This document shows positions 1 through 10,014 of a stretch of DNA of 64,000 bases, one piece after another (position 1 is the first letter of the stretch; each line of letters begins with the position of its first letter). This DNA is from Promethearchaeota archaeon. Lineage in GTDB: Archaea; Asgardarchaeota; Lokiarchaeia; Sigyniarchaeales; SOKP01. The notes beneath the pieces are model-generated. The model searched no databases. It had not been told where the DNA came from and saw only the letters and a list, made by a program, of their open reading frames with translations. The position numbers and the translations under genes are program-made. The stretch is from NCBI GenBank assembly GCA_016840085.1, contig JAEOTA010000084.1, forward strand, positions 1 to 64,000, read 5' to 3'.

Positions 1-860
<860 letters not shown>

Positions 861-1862
861 ATGAACCTCAATGAAAAAATAGGAATCCACTTAGACCAAA
901 TAAAGCAGATAAAAGGTGTAGAAAATGCTGTATTAACACAAAGAGACGGGAATCCAATTCAATCAACGGGAGTATGGTTTTCGAAAGATGAAATTTTTAA
1001 TGTAAGTTCTGCTACCAGTGCAATTTTTAATGTTGGTATTCATTTGCATCCTAAGGATCTAAAATATATCTTGATTGAAGGGAAAAAAGCAAAAATCTTA
1101 ATTGCCCCCTTAAACAGTCCTGTCCATAATTCATTAAGTAAGATTTTAGAAATACAAAATATTTTGGATGGGAATCATGAATTCTTCATGGCAATTACAG
1201 CACAGCCCAATATCAATTTAGGGGGAATATTTTTACAAACTAATGAATGTTTAAGGAAGATTAAGACTAGTCTAATAACATCTGGAGAGTCTTTTAAACC
1301 CCCCTTAATACAATTTAATAGTCAGAAAATTCAAAACATCATCGAAGGATTTAATGTTAAAGAAAATGAAGAATTCAATCTAAAGATATCTCCCTTTTCA
1401 TTAAGCTTCTCAAAAACAATATCATTAGAATTAAAAAAAGTTTTGAATAATATCTCTTTAACGATTCCCGATTTAAAATATGCTTTTATAACTATCGAAG
1501 GGGGATTTATCGCTTCAAAATTATTAAAAAAAGTTGAAATGAGTTCAGAGAAATTAGACAAGATATCAGCAATGAGTTATTCACTTTTTCAAACAGCTAA
1601 TAGATGTGCGTGGATGTTGAAAAAAATGCATGCCGAAAGAATACTATTAGATTGTGATAATACCTTTCAATTTATCGATGGGTTAGGAAAAGCAGTATTT
1701 AGTACTATAATTGGAAAAATGAGACAAAAATTAGGCTTAATAAGACTAATTCTCCCCCAATTTACTAAAAAAGTTAGTACACTTATCAAAGAAGCTTCTG
1801 ATTTTCAAGAACATAGGACATTTGATATTAAAAGGATGTTAGGAGAATTAATAATTAAATAG
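861..1862 (+). CDS. Tandem Roadblock/LC7-domain protein
   Basis: The N-terminal ~110 residues have the Roadblock/LC7 pattern: an amphipathic helix, then a strand typical of the family (VENAVLTQRDGNPI), a central helix and further strands. The C-terminal ~130 residues look like a second copy or a longin-like fold (LKYAFITIEGGFIASKLL, then HAERILLDCDN). Roadblock proteins bind small GTPases; MglB, their bacterial relative, is the GAP for MglA. The gene is followed 13 bases later by an unknown gene and then an MglA-like GTPase, so a GAP or scaffold role for that GTPase is inferred. An upstream in-frame ATG at 825 would add 12 residues, but the start at 861 fits the domain edge and the promoter position better. 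Confidence 0.75.
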   Translation: MNLNEKIGIHLDQIKQIKGVENAVLTQRDGNPIQSTGVWFSKDEIFNVSSATSAIFNVGIHLHPKDLKYILIEGKKAKILIAPLNSPVHNSLSKILEIQNILDGNHEFFMAITAQPNINLGGIFLQTNECLRKIKTSLITSGESFKPPLIQFNSQKIQNIIEGFNVKENEEFNLKISPFSLSFSKTISLELKKVLNNISLTIPDLKYAFITIEGGFIASKLLKKVEMSSEKLDKISAMSYSLFQTANRCAWMLKKMHAERILLDCDNTFQFIDGLGKAVFSTIIGKMRQKLGLIRLILPQFTKKVSTLIKEASDFQEHRTFDIKRMLGELIIK

Positions 1863-1875
1863 CACTGGTGAAAAT

Positions 1876-2772
1876 ATGAATTTCTTCGAAATTTTAGACA
1901 AATTTAAAAGAAATTATTCTTCCTTAATTCTTTATTGCCTTTTAGATAGAATTCCAATTTTCGTTTATGGTGATGATTCAGATAAAATTGATAACTTTTT
2001 AATTGATTTATCTGAACTTATACATTTTAGAAAGGAATATGTCTATTATACTGATTTTATATCTAATAGTGAATATGAAAGTTTAATTTTTAATGAAAAT
2101 ATTGACTATAACTCTCAGAGAGCACACATTCGATGTCCTTGCAATGTTGCATTAAAAGCATTAAGTCAATTTAATAAGCTTGAGTCTTGGCTAATCGGAA
2201 TCGTTATTCCTACTAATAAAGAAGATTTTTATTCAATAAGAAATCAGGTACGAGAAAAAGTTAAAGAAGCATTATATATAACTCTTTCTTCTAATAAGTT
2301 ATCAGTAAATTTTGAAAGAATTAATCCGAAAACAGTAGATTTACCATTAGAACAAAATATATTTAAAAAGATTTCTCAAGACACAGAAAAATCTATAATA
2401 AAAATGAAAAGAGTTTTAAATGATAAGACAAAACTGAATAACCTTGATAAAGATTTAATTAAAACATTAGTAGATTTTGAAGTAGAAAAAACTGAGTTAA
2501 AGAAAAATATTTTTAAAAGAGAAATTCAAAATTTCTATTCCGGTTCAAAACGTGCTTTTTTTATCTTAACAAGATTGAATTTATTATATAATATCAAAAT
2601 TCATGCTAAAATAGGAAGTAAAACTCTTTTAGAAACTATCGATTACGAGGATGCACCTTTAGAACGAATACTTTCATTTATATTTAAAGAATGGGGCGAA
2701 AATTTTTCTGATTTAATTGAAGATGGTAAAAAGACTTTTATTGGTGATAAAATAGTTTCATTATGGGGTTAG
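1876..2772 (+). CDS. Hypothetical protein in Roadblock-GTPase operon
   Basis: A 298-residue protein that I do not recognise. It starts at an ATG preceded by a good Shine-Dalgarno sequence, GGTGA (1867-1871). No signal peptide or membrane segment is visible. The N-terminal third is alpha/beta-like (RIPIFVYGDDSDKIDNFLID, FNKLESWLIGIVIP) and the middle is charged and helical (residues ~165-225). It lies between a Roadblock protein and an MglA-like GTPase and overlaps the latter by 10 bases, so co-translation and a role with the GTPase are likely. A degenerate P-loop-like fold is possible but no Walker motif is seen. Confidence 0.7.
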   Translation: MNFFEILDKFKRNYSSLILYCLLDRIPIFVYGDDSDKIDNFLIDLSELIHFRKEYVYYTDFISNSEYESLIFNENIDYNSQRAHIRCPCNVALKALSQFNKLESWLIGIVIPTNKEDFYSIRNQVREKVKEALYITLSSNKLSVNFERINPKTVDLPLEQNIFKKISQDTEKSIIKMKRVLNDKTKLNNLDKDLIKTLVDFEVEKTELKKNIFKREIQNFYSGSKRAFFILTRLNLLYNIKIHAKIGSKTLLETIDYEDAPLERILSFIFKEWGENFSDLIEDGKKTFIGDKIVSLWG

Positions 2773-3374
2773 AATTAACCATGATATTTGATTTTGAGAA
2801 TAAAACATTACAGGTAAAAATTGTATATTACGGTCCTGCAATGTCAGGAAAAACAACTTCTGTAAAATATCTTTTTTCTTTTTTTAAAAAAGAAAATTCT
2901 TTAAAATCCATAGATAGCACTGTTGGACGAACGTTGTTTTTTGATTTTGGAGTTTTACAGTTTAGTGGGACTAAATGGGATTTAAAATTTTTGGTATATT
3001 CTGCCACAGGTCAAGATTTTTATGCAAGCACTCGCCCAGCTACCCTAAACGGAGTAGATGGGATAATATTCGTTGTTGATTCTCAAAGTGAATTTTTGGA
3101 ACATAATTTAAGATCGTGGAACGAATTGAAAACGTTATTTGGAATGGAGATTTATAATATTCCCATCGTAATATCATTAAATAAGTATGATCTACAGGAT
3201 ATAAAAAAATTAAATGAATCAGAATTTTTGTCCCTAATTGATTATTGCAAATTTAAAAATCTTACATTAAAAAAAACAGTAGCTATAAATGGAAAAGGAA
3301 TATTGGATTCATTTAGTCAGCTAATCAATTTTATATTTCCGCAGCTAGTTATTAATTTAAGTTTAAATAATTAA
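2763..3374 (+). CDS. MglA/Arf-like small GTPase
   Basis: GTP-binding motifs are intact: G1 GPAMSGKTT near residue 23, G3 ATGQ near 79 and G4 NKYDL near 139. The KIVYYGP lead-in before the P-loop is typical of MglA-type GTPases. Such proteins are molecular switches, and Roadblock/MglB proteins stimulate their hydrolysis; here a Roadblock protein is two genes upstream in the same operon. The reading frame overlaps the previous gene by 10 bases if the first ATG is used. An in-frame ATG at 2781 would give the usual family N-terminus, about 12 residues before KIVYYGP, and may be the true start. No lipidation cysteine is seen at either end. Confidence 0.88.
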   Translation: MGLELTMIFDFENKTLQVKIVYYGPAMSGKTTSVKYLFSFFKKENSLKSIDSTVGRTLFFDFGVLQFSGTKWDLKFLVYSATGQDFYASTRPATLNGVDGIIFVVDSQSEFLEHNLRSWNELKTLFGMEIYNIPIVISLNKYDLQDIKKLNESEFLSLIDYCKFKNLTLKKTVAINGKGILDSFSQLINFIFPQLVINLSLNN

Positions 3375-3577
3375 TCTTTATTTTCAATTTCAACTTTTTT
3401 ATATATATTTTTCGATATTCTCTTTATATAGCCATGTAAATAAAATTGTTTTAATAAATTTCTAACTTTTCTCACTTCTAATGCTTCAATTCCTAGAATA
3501 CTCATAAACTGAAAAATAGAAAATTGTTTCGGTAAATTATCCTTTATATTGTTATATAAACCCGTCTTAAGCCACAT
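3371..3577 (-). CDS. Small winged-helix-like protein
   Basis: A 68-residue basic protein. After an N-terminal helix it reads IEALEVRKVRNLLKQFYLHG then YIKRISKNIYKK, which resembles recognition helix plus wing of a winged-helix domain. It converges on the GTPase gene with a 4-base overlap of stop codons. An in-frame stop lies just upstream of its ATG, so the start is fixed. A DNA-binding role is inference; it could also be a protein-interaction winged helix. It sits between two MglA-like GTPase genes. Confidence 0.5.
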   Translation of the reverse strand: MWLKTGLYNNIKDNLPKQFSIFQFMSILGIEALEVRKVRNLLKQFYLHGYIKRISKNIYKKVEIENKD

Positions 3578-3845
3578 CTGTTCTTTTAGAAGTTATTCAT
3601 AAAAATGCAGACAAACTTTTATATTTTATTTATATTTAGAAAAATTTATTCAAAGGAGCTAAGGTTTTTATAATCCTCAAAGTAACTATAAATTATCATT
3701 CCTACTTTTAGTAGATCATCCTTGTCTAGTCGTTTTCATCGAATCTTTACAACCTTTACTGACTCCTTTTTATCGTATTCATATAAGATATTTATAAATG
3801 AAATCAAATTCGCTCTAACTGTGAAGTAACAGGATTTTTTATTAT

Positions 3846-4526
3846 TTAAAAATCACGGAACTCTTTAAATTCTTCTGGAGCTTCTCCATCACCGTATATT
3901 TGATATAATCCTGTTCTCCTTGCACATTCAGAAAAGCTGCGATATACATCTTTTCTTTTTTCATACAAAGCACAGGTTTTGTAAATTATGGGATTCCAAA
4001 AATATAATTTATCATCTGGTTCATACCAAAGTTTTTCATCTTTTAAAACTTGCTTAAAATCTTCTTCGCCTATAACCTCCGTAAGATCTTGCTTATTGAG
4101 CATTATAATAAGGGGGATTTCTTTAATTAATTTACCTCTTGTAATATTTTTCAATTCTTTTAAAGATTCTATATTGTCTTCAAAAAAATGAGTTTGTGAA
4201 TCAACAGCGAAAATAACTCCATCTGTTCCCTTAAAAATCTTCTTCCTTAACGGAGAAAATCTCCTTTGACCTGCAACAGTATATACATGATAAAAAACTT
4301 TTCCTCTACTTTGTTGTTTTGTGGATCGAAAGATGCCCCTATCAAAATATAAAGTTGATCCACTCGCCATTGAAATTTTAGTTAGATTCCCAGTAGGGGC
4401 TATGTCTTTGTCATTCTCTTTTGTGAATCTATAAAGTGTATCTACAATTGTTGTTTTTCCTGATCCTGCCATCCCCCAATAAAGAATCTTAATATAAACT
4501 TTATGATCTGCTGTGAATCGAACCAT
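3846..4526 (-). CDS. MglA/Arf-like small GTPase
   Basis: G1 GMAGSGKTT is near residue 18, G3 TVAGQ near 83 and G4 NKQDL near 145. The YIKILYWGMAGSGKTT lead-in and the long switch region match the MglA/Arf-like archaeal class rather than Ras/Rab. At 226 residues it is slightly longer than MglA, with the extra length in the C-terminal tail (YGDGEAPEEFKEF), which has no lipidation motif. It is transcribed alone, away from the first GTPase. The partner GAP cannot be deduced from context; any of the Roadblock proteins in this window is a candidate. Confidence 0.88.
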   Translation of the reverse strand: MVRFTADHKVYIKILYWGMAGSGKTTIVDTLYRFTKENDKDIAPTGNLTKISMASGSTLYFDRGIFRSTKQQSRGKVFYHVYTVAGQRRFSPLRKKIFKGTDGVIFAVDSQTHFFEDNIESLKELKNITRGKLIKEIPLIIMLNKQDLTEVIGEEDFKQVLKDEKLWYEPDDKLYFWNPIIYKTCALYEKRKDVYRSFSECARRTGLYQIYGDGEAPEEFKEFRDF

Positions 4527-4739
4527 AGAGAAATCTACCTTCTATATTAAATTTGGTAGTAAATAAATCGTTCCTTTTAATGTTTTTAATTAAGAATATG
4601 TAATTAATGAAATATTCTTCTAATTTTATTAAATTATATTAATAAGTATTATTATAATTAAGTATTTATAAGTCCTTTTTGATATTTTTACTTTTTTACA
4701 AATCAAATACCTAAATAAAAAGTTTGAATTCAATAATCA

Positions 4740-4979
4740 TTATTGTATATTAACAAAAAATTCTCCTAATCTAATTTTATAATTACACCATAAAAGTATT
4801 TGATTATATTCTTCTCCCGAATTTCCTTCTCTAGAAATTAAATTAATAATGTCTGAATACATAATTTCTCTTTTTCCGGAAAATATTTTGTTTAACTTAT
4901 TGATTATTTCTTTCAACAATTTTAAATTATTATATGGTACATTTTTAATTTTTTCAATATTTTTGGGAGTCTGATTCAT
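4740..4979 (-). CDS. Small hypothetical protein
   Basis: A 79-residue lysine/asparagine-rich, mostly helical product without recognisable motif (for example NLLKLLKEI-like helical heptads near residues 17-35). It has an ATG and stands alone between the GTPase and the divergent TFB gene. No clear Shine-Dalgarno sequence is seen. It could be a real small gene or a chance open frame in AT-rich DNA. Confidence 0.35.
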   Translation of the reverse strand: MNQTPKNIEKIKNVPYNNLKLLKEIINKLNKIFSGKREIMYSDIINLISREGNSGEEYNQILLWCNYKIRLGEFFVNIQ

Positions 4980-5174
4980 TTTATTTCATGAATTTTTAAT
5001 ATTGTTTGTAATATTTCTTTCAAATCATTATACCTCTAAATTGAATGTTTTAAATTCAACAGTTTTTATTTTTTATCATCTCCCTCTCCTTCTCTATAGT
5101 AGATTATTCCATTTTGTAGTAATACAATTTCTTTTTAGCCTATTATTATTCCACGAAGTTAAATTAAAATTAGG

Positions 5175-6245
5175 GTGAATTTATTTATCTTAAATTCCCA
5201 GAATTTAGTGATATCTATTAGTCAAAAAGAAGAAAATACTAAAACTTTTGAAATATGTCCTGAATGTGGTGGAGATATAATAATTAATAGCTTTGAAAGA
5301 ATTTGCAATAAATGTGGGTTAGTAATTAATGAGTTTTTTAAAGAATCTTCTTTTATTTTTAATGAAAATGATAAAAAAAGTAATTTAAGTAAACAATATG
5401 TGTCCTTGGGAGCAAGAACAGATTTTATAGGTGGATTAGGTTCATTTATTGATTATGAAAATTCTAAATTTTTAAAAGATAAAACAGGAAGGCTGTTACC
5501 TCCAAATGAACAAAAATTATTTAGAAGACTAAAAAAAAATTACGATCAATTTTTAAGGATTAAAAATCATGAAACTGAGTATAGAATCTTCAATATTTTA
5601 AATAAAATCTCATTGTACCTAAATCTAAACAAAAATATTAGAAATAACGCAGCATATTATTATAAAAAAATAATCAAAAGTGAAGCTAAAGTAATTAATA
5701 ACATTTCATTAATAGCTTTCTGTATTTTTTATGCTGTAAGAAAAGAATATCATAATGCACCAATTACTATCAATGAAATTTCTAAAGCTTTTCAAAACTA
5801 CGGTCATCGCGTTAATTCTAGATTAATCTTAAGAGATGGAATAGAATATAAACATCATTTAAAAATTGACTCTACTCCTCATAAAAGTGAAGATTATCTC
5901 ATAAGATTAATCAATCAAGTTATAAATCATAAAGATTTGGTAGAAAGGCTAAAAAAAAAAGGAGTCTTTTGGTCAAAAAGAGAACTTCAAAATAAATTAA
6001 TAATAGAATGTCGCGAAATACTAAAAATATTACCCGTTAGGCTACGTGGAGGTAGAAATCCATTTATTCTAACAGGTGCAATTATATATTTAGCAGATAA
6101 GTTATTAGCTAAAAAATATTGTCAAAAAGCTATTTTAACTCAAAAAATTATCTCTGAAGTTACTAATATTGCAGAATATTCAATTCGTGATCATTATGTG
6201 AATCTCCTTAAGCCCCTTTTTTTAAACACCTTAAATTCTAGATAA
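5175..6245 (+). CDS. tfb: Divergent TFIIB-like transcription factor (TFB)
   Basis: The N-terminus has a zinc ribbon, CPECGG...CNKCG (residues ~28-50). It is followed by a region aligned with the B-finger (GARTDFIGGLGSFIDYEN, ending RLLPPNE), and two cyclin-like repeats of about 90 residues each (NILNKISLYLNLNKN onward; VERLKKKGVF... onward). TFB recruits RNA polymerase to TBP-bound promoters. The second cyclin repeat is shortened and diverged, and the linker has an unusual YKHHLKIDSTPHK insertion, so this is probably a specialised TFB; the canonical copy is at 28967-29854. Start is a GTG with GGG just upstream. Alternative function: a Brf-like factor. Confidence 0.85.
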   Translation: MNLFILNSQNLVISISQKEENTKTFEICPECGGDIIINSFERICNKCGLVINEFFKESSFIFNENDKKSNLSKQYVSLGARTDFIGGLGSFIDYENSKFLKDKTGRLLPPNEQKLFRRLKKNYDQFLRIKNHETEYRIFNILNKISLYLNLNKNIRNNAAYYYKKIIKSEAKVINNISLIAFCIFYAVRKEYHNAPITINEISKAFQNYGHRVNSRLILRDGIEYKHHLKIDSTPHKSEDYLIRLINQVINHKDLVERLKKKGVFWSKRELQNKLIIECREILKILPVRLRGGRNPFILTGAIIYLADKLLAKKYCQKAILTQKIISEVTNIAEYSIRDHYVNLLKPLFLNTLNSR

Positions 6246-6389
6246 ACTCTATTGTAATTAATGTATTTTATGTAAAAAATTCTTCTTATTTTTGAATTTT
6301 TAAGCTTAAAAATAGTTAAATGTTATTAACTTTTTTAATTAAGTTAAATTTATAAAATTTAGAGCGTTCGAGATTTTAATTAATAAAAT

Positions 6390-6501
6390 GCTTCTGTAGT
6401 GTAGTGTGGTCAATTTATTCTTGAAATTAATAATCTCGGATTAAGACTGAGCATACGAGGCTCTCACCCTCGGGACCCGGGTTCAAATCCCGGCAGAAGC
6501 A
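6390..6501 (+). tRNA. tRNA-Glu (CTC) with non-canonical D-arm intron
   Basis: Acceptor strands GCTTCTG (6390-6396) and CAGAAGC (6494-6500) pair, with discriminator A. The anticodon arm is CGAGG-CTCTCAC-CCTCG, giving anticodon CTC. The T-arm is CCGGG-TTCAAAT-CCCGG. The total of 112 bases exceeds a normal 75 by about 37; the excess lies between GGTC of the D-loop (about 6412) and GCAT of the D-stem (about 6451). The canonical 37/38 position is uninterrupted. Exact splice sites need a bulge-helix-bulge fold. Confidence 0.9.
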
Positions 6502-6588
6502 CTTAAGTTATTTAAATATATTCAACTTATAATAAAATATGTTTGAATTCAGAATATCTTTTATTATAAAATAGTACTTTTAGTAACT

Positions 6589-6975
6589 CTATTTTTCACT
6601 ATTATCTACAGATAATAATTCTTCTAGTAATTTATAGAGATTTAACAAAATTTTTATATAGTTTTCGATTATTTCAAATTGAGTCTCATTTTTTAGTCTT
6701 TCTGATATCCATTTTATTTTATCGAAAATTACTTCTTTTACAGAATTATGGATATTATTATAATCTAGCAATTTTTTCGTTTGATTAAATGAATCTGGAA
6801 ACTTGATATTTTCAGATCTCTCATTAACTTTACTAGATTCATTTTCTACAATTAATACTTTTCTATTACAAATTGGGCAAAAGGTCTCTCTATTTCGATT
6901 TCGAAAAATTGGATTTTTACAAATTGGACATGCAATATTCAACATAGTATAACCAGATCTAAGGAGATCTGCCAT
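6589..6975 (-). CDS. UPF0148 / autoantigen p27-type zinc-ribbon protein
   Basis: The N-terminus MADLLRSGYTMLNIACPIC and the zinc ribbon CPIC...CPICNRKV (residues ~16-40) match the archaeal UPF0148 family, related to human Sjogren/scleroderma autoantigen 1. After a low-complexity linker, residues ~75-125 form a helical region. Family function is unknown; in archaea these genes often lie near information-processing genes, and here the next gene on the same strand upstream is ribosomal protein eS17. Zinc binding by the four cysteines is inferred from spacing. Confidence 0.82.
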   Translation of the reverse strand: MADLLRSGYTMLNIACPICKNPIFRNRNRETFCPICNRKVLIVENESSKVNERSENIKFPDSFNQTKKLLDYNNIHNSVKEVIFDKIKWISERLKNETQFEIIENYIKILLNLYKLLEELLSVDNSEK

Positions 6976-7052
6976 TTTTTTTGAATCTTCGTTAATATTA
7001 ATCCCTTAAATTCTTAGTAAATGTTAAACAATTACAAATGAAGCCAGAGTTA

Positions 7053-7247
7053 TTATTCTTTGCTTTTAATTTTTAATAAATTTACAATATATCCTGAAAT
7101 TCTATTTCTTAAATGTTTTGAATCTATTTCTAAATATTTATCTAATAGTTTTTTATTTTTCTCAAAATCAGTAGTAAATACACTAGGATATTTATTTATT
7201 AATTCTTTTGAAACATTTTTAATTAAAACTGTTCTAACCTTTCCCAT
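7053..7247 (-). CDS. rps17e: 30S ribosomal protein eS17
   Basis: The 64-residue sequence begins MGKVRT, then DFEKNKKLLDKYLEI and SKHLRNRISGYIVNLLK, the conserved core of archaeal/eukaryotic S17e. Length is as expected for archaeal copies. It is a small-subunit protein absent from bacteria. It is encoded upstream of, and on the same strand as, the UPF0148 gene with a 77-base gap. Confidence 0.93.
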   Translation of the reverse strand: MGKVRTVLIKNVSKELINKYPSVFTTDFEKNKKLLDKYLEIDSKHLRNRISGYIVNLLKIKSKE

Positions 7248-7341
7248 TTCTATTACTAAACCTTATTTCTTCTTATCAGATTAAAATATTTGGCAAAATA
7301 AATTATTTTGGTTTTTATACTTTTAAACAAAGAATTATAAT

Positions 7342-8562
7342 GTGAAAAAGAAATTTCTTCTTATATTTCCATTCTTTATTTTGATAATATTTTCTAATTT
7401 TATTAATTTTGGCCATTGTTTTTTCTGTAATTTATATTATTTTAATTCTAACAAACAAGGATATTATATTAATGAAAATATTCAAATCAATGCATCTTGG
7501 GAATTAGATTATAATCAATATAATGAAATTGCTTATATTCAAATACAAATTTTTGATTGTTTTAATAATATTGTTTGGAATTCATCTGAATATGATGAAA
7601 TAGGCTTTTCTGAAAAAAGTTGGAATATAAATATTATTAATTTAAATGTTTCTTTTACAAATGGCTCCAATACTCTTTTTATCAAATTCTTTAGTTATTA
7701 CTATCAAATTAGTACAATGGATATGGTAATAACTTATCTAGAAACAATAGAAGTTGAAATAATGAAGCGAACACTCTTGTGTGAATTAATTAGATTTAAG
7801 AACCAAATAAATATTGGTGAGAATTTAAGTATTACAGCAAGATTTTATGATAAACTTTTAGAAGATAACTCCTTTTTGATAAATCAATCAATCTTGTTTA
7901 ACATATTTTCAAATGAATCATTAATATATCAGTTAAACTATATTATAAATGAATCTGGAATAATTAAATTCGATCTTTTTCCACATGAGCATTTAGAATT
8001 AGGGAAAAACATTTTGGTATTTATAGTTAAAAATAATAGTTTTTATTATGACTCAATGTTTTTTTATGAGATTTTCCTTGAGAAAAATCCCGTTTATGTT
8101 GATATTATTGGGTTCAAAGAGGATTTGGGTAAGAAAGAAGATTTAAAGATCAAATTACGCTTTTACTATTTTCAAAACAATTCCTTAAATACACTTAATA
8201 ATCATTGTATTAGAGTGATGATATTTAATAATAAATCCTTAACATATGTAAAGAACTATTTTACTGATCAATTTGGATTTTTGAATTTATCTCTTTCTCA
8301 AGAAATTTTTGTTTTCAATGAGGATTGCGAATTAGTAGTTATTGAGTTCTTCTTTAATGGAACTCTTTTATTAGAAAATAAAACTCTAACCTTAACAACA
8401 AGATTGAGTTTGTCAACTAAACAAAATTCACCCTTTCAATATAATTATTTGTTATTTGTTATTTTCATATCTATTATATTAGCGGTGCTTTCTGTGGCTG
8501 TATTTAATTATATTAAAAAAAGAAAAGAGAAACTATTGGCAGATATTACAATTAAATACTAA
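7342..8562 (+). CDS. Membrane-anchored secreted protein with Ig-like repeats
   Basis: A lysine-led hydrophobic signal segment (residues ~2-25, MKKKFLLIFPFFILIIF) is followed by a beta-rich extracellular region. The region has recurring units of the type 'NENIQINASWELDY', 'IGENLSITARFYDK' and 'KKEDLKIKLRFYYF', each ~100 residues, resembling Ig/macroglobulin-type domains. A C-terminal transmembrane helix (YLLFVIFISIILAVLSVAVF, ~375-395) ends in a basic tail (KKRKEK). Topology is therefore type I surface protein. Start is GTG. Function unknown; an adhesin or S-layer-associated role is inference. Confidence 0.75.
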   Translation: MKKKFLLIFPFFILIIFSNFINFGHCFFCNLYYFNSNKQGYYINENIQINASWELDYNQYNEIAYIQIQIFDCFNNIVWNSSEYDEIGFSEKSWNINIINLNVSFTNGSNTLFIKFFSYYYQISTMDMVITYLETIEVEIMKRTLLCELIRFKNQINIGENLSITARFYDKLLEDNSFLINQSILFNIFSNESLIYQLNYIINESGIIKFDLFPHEHLELGKNILVFIVKNNSFYYDSMFFYEIFLEKNPVYVDIIGFKEDLGKKEDLKIKLRFYYFQNNSLNTLNNHCIRVMIFNNKSLTYVKNYFTDQFGFLNLSLSQEIFVFNEDCELVVIEFFFNGTLLLENKTLTLTTRLSLSTKQNSPFQYNYLLFVIFISIILAVLSVAVFNYIKKRKEKLLADITIKY

Positions 8563-8814
8563 AAATAAATAAGTAAATTTTGAAAATAATAATAATATAA
8601 TCTTCTCTCAATGATCTTTAAATGAAATCTAATTAAAATCTTAAATTTGATAAATTATACTTTAATGAAGTTCTTAATTTCTTAAAAAGAGTTTGAATAC
8701 ACTTTTATCTAACAAATTAAATCTTTTATAATAAAAAATTAATAGTCTGTATTTTATTATAAACAATCCCCTCTTTAATTCATAATAAATTTCTAAGATC
8801 TAATTTTCTTAAAT

Positions 8815-10014
8815 ATGGAATATTTTGAAGAATTATTAAAAAAGCCGTCATTATTTCAAGATGAGAGTAAACTTGATATAAATTATGTTCCTAATAAACT
8901 ACTCCACCGAGATAAAGAATTATCATTATTATCACAGCTTTTTTTAACTATAATCACAAATCCAAATTCAATCTCAAGAAAGATTCTAATAACAGGTAAA
9001 ATTGGAATAGGAAAAACCGTGACCGTCAAATATTTCGGAGATTTGCTTAAAAAAGCATCAAAAAAAAGAAATATAGCTATTAAATATGTTCATATTAATT
9101 GTAGAAAAGAAAGAACAAGCTATAAAGTATTAATCAAAATAATTAGAATAATTAATAAAAATTTTCCTAAAAGAGGATATTCTCCTCAAGACTTATTAGA
9201 AATATTATTAGATCTACTAAATATCCAGAATTTACATTTATTAATTGTATTAGATGAATTGAATTATCTTATTGATAAAAGTGAAGATTTGATTTACTTG
9301 TTAACCCGAATTAATGATGATTCCATCAGTTCTCAGCAAAGAATTTCTATAATTGGAATTGTAAGAGATATTACGTGTTTAAATAATATAGATAATAGTA
9401 CAATGAGTACACTACAAAGAAATATTATAAAATTTAATAATTATTCAAAACCACAAATATTCGATATTTTGAAATATAGAGCAGATATATGTTTAAAAAA
9501 AAATATTATATCTAATGAATTAATTGAAATGATTTCTGAATCAACATATAATAATGGCGATGTAAGATATGGATTGAATATTTTATGGAAAGCTACTAAA
9601 ATAGCAGAAAATAAAAATTTAAAATGCATAACAGCTGAATGTGTTCGACTTGGAAGTCAAGAATTAGTACCATTCTCAACATTAGATGTTTTGAAATATA
9701 TTTCATCGCAAAAATTAGTGTTTTTATATGCAGTAGTTAAGGCATTAAAAATTAGTGATCTGACTGAAATCTCTTTTCTTAAAATTTTGAAAAGATATCA
9801 TGTAATATGTGAAAATTTAGGATTAGATCCTAAATCTTATTCTCAATTGTGGAACTATCTCCAGGAATTTAAAAGAGAAAGCATTTTGCATACAAAAATT
9901 TTAAGTGAGAAAATTAAAGGAAGAAAAGCTTTAATTCAAGTACCTGAAATTAACTTGACAAATTTAGAAAAAATCATCACAGAGATATTAAATTCTAAAG
10001 GTTTGAAAATTTGA
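8815..10014 (+). CDS. cdc6: Orc1/Cdc6 replication initiator
   Basis: AAA+ ATPase with Walker A GKIGIGKT (residues ~61-68), Walker B LLIVLDE (~142-148) and a C-terminal winged-helix region (~290-390). Archaeal Orc1/Cdc6 binds origin recognition boxes and loads MCM. It overlaps the next wHTH gene by 4 bases. The intergenic region upstream (8563-8814) is the usual place to look for an origin, but I see no origin-recognition-box (ORB) motif there. Sensor and arginine-finger residues cannot be fully assigned by eye. It is as long as typical family members. Confidence 0.93.
   Translation: MEYFEELLKKPSLFQDESKLDINYVPNKLLHRDKELSLLSQLFLTIITNPNSISRKILITGKIGIGKTVTVKYFGDLLKKASKKRNIAIKYVHINCRKERTSYKVLIKIIRIINKNFPKRGYSPQDLLEILLDLLNIQNLHLLIVLDELNYLIDKSEDLIYLLTRINDDSISSQQRISIIGIVRDITCLNNIDNSTMSTLQRNIIKFNNYSKPQIFDILKYRADICLKKNIISNELIEMISESTYNNGDVRYGLNILWKATKIAENKNLKCITAECVRLGSQELVPFSTLDVLKYISSQKLVFLYAVVKALKISDLTEISFLKILKRYHVICENLGLDPKSYSQLWNYLQEFKRESILHTKILSEKIKGRKALIQVPEINLTNLEKIITEILNSKGLKI

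Noticed and set aside
5041-5073. Hairpin TTGAAT...ATTCAA followed by T-run
   Set aside because: It looks like a terminator on the + strand but no + strand gene precedes it, and the stem is only 6 AT-rich pairs; probably chance.
8563-8814. Possible replication origin upstream of cdc6
   Set aside because: No origin-recognition-box motifs or clear repeats are visible; AT-richness alone is not evidence here.
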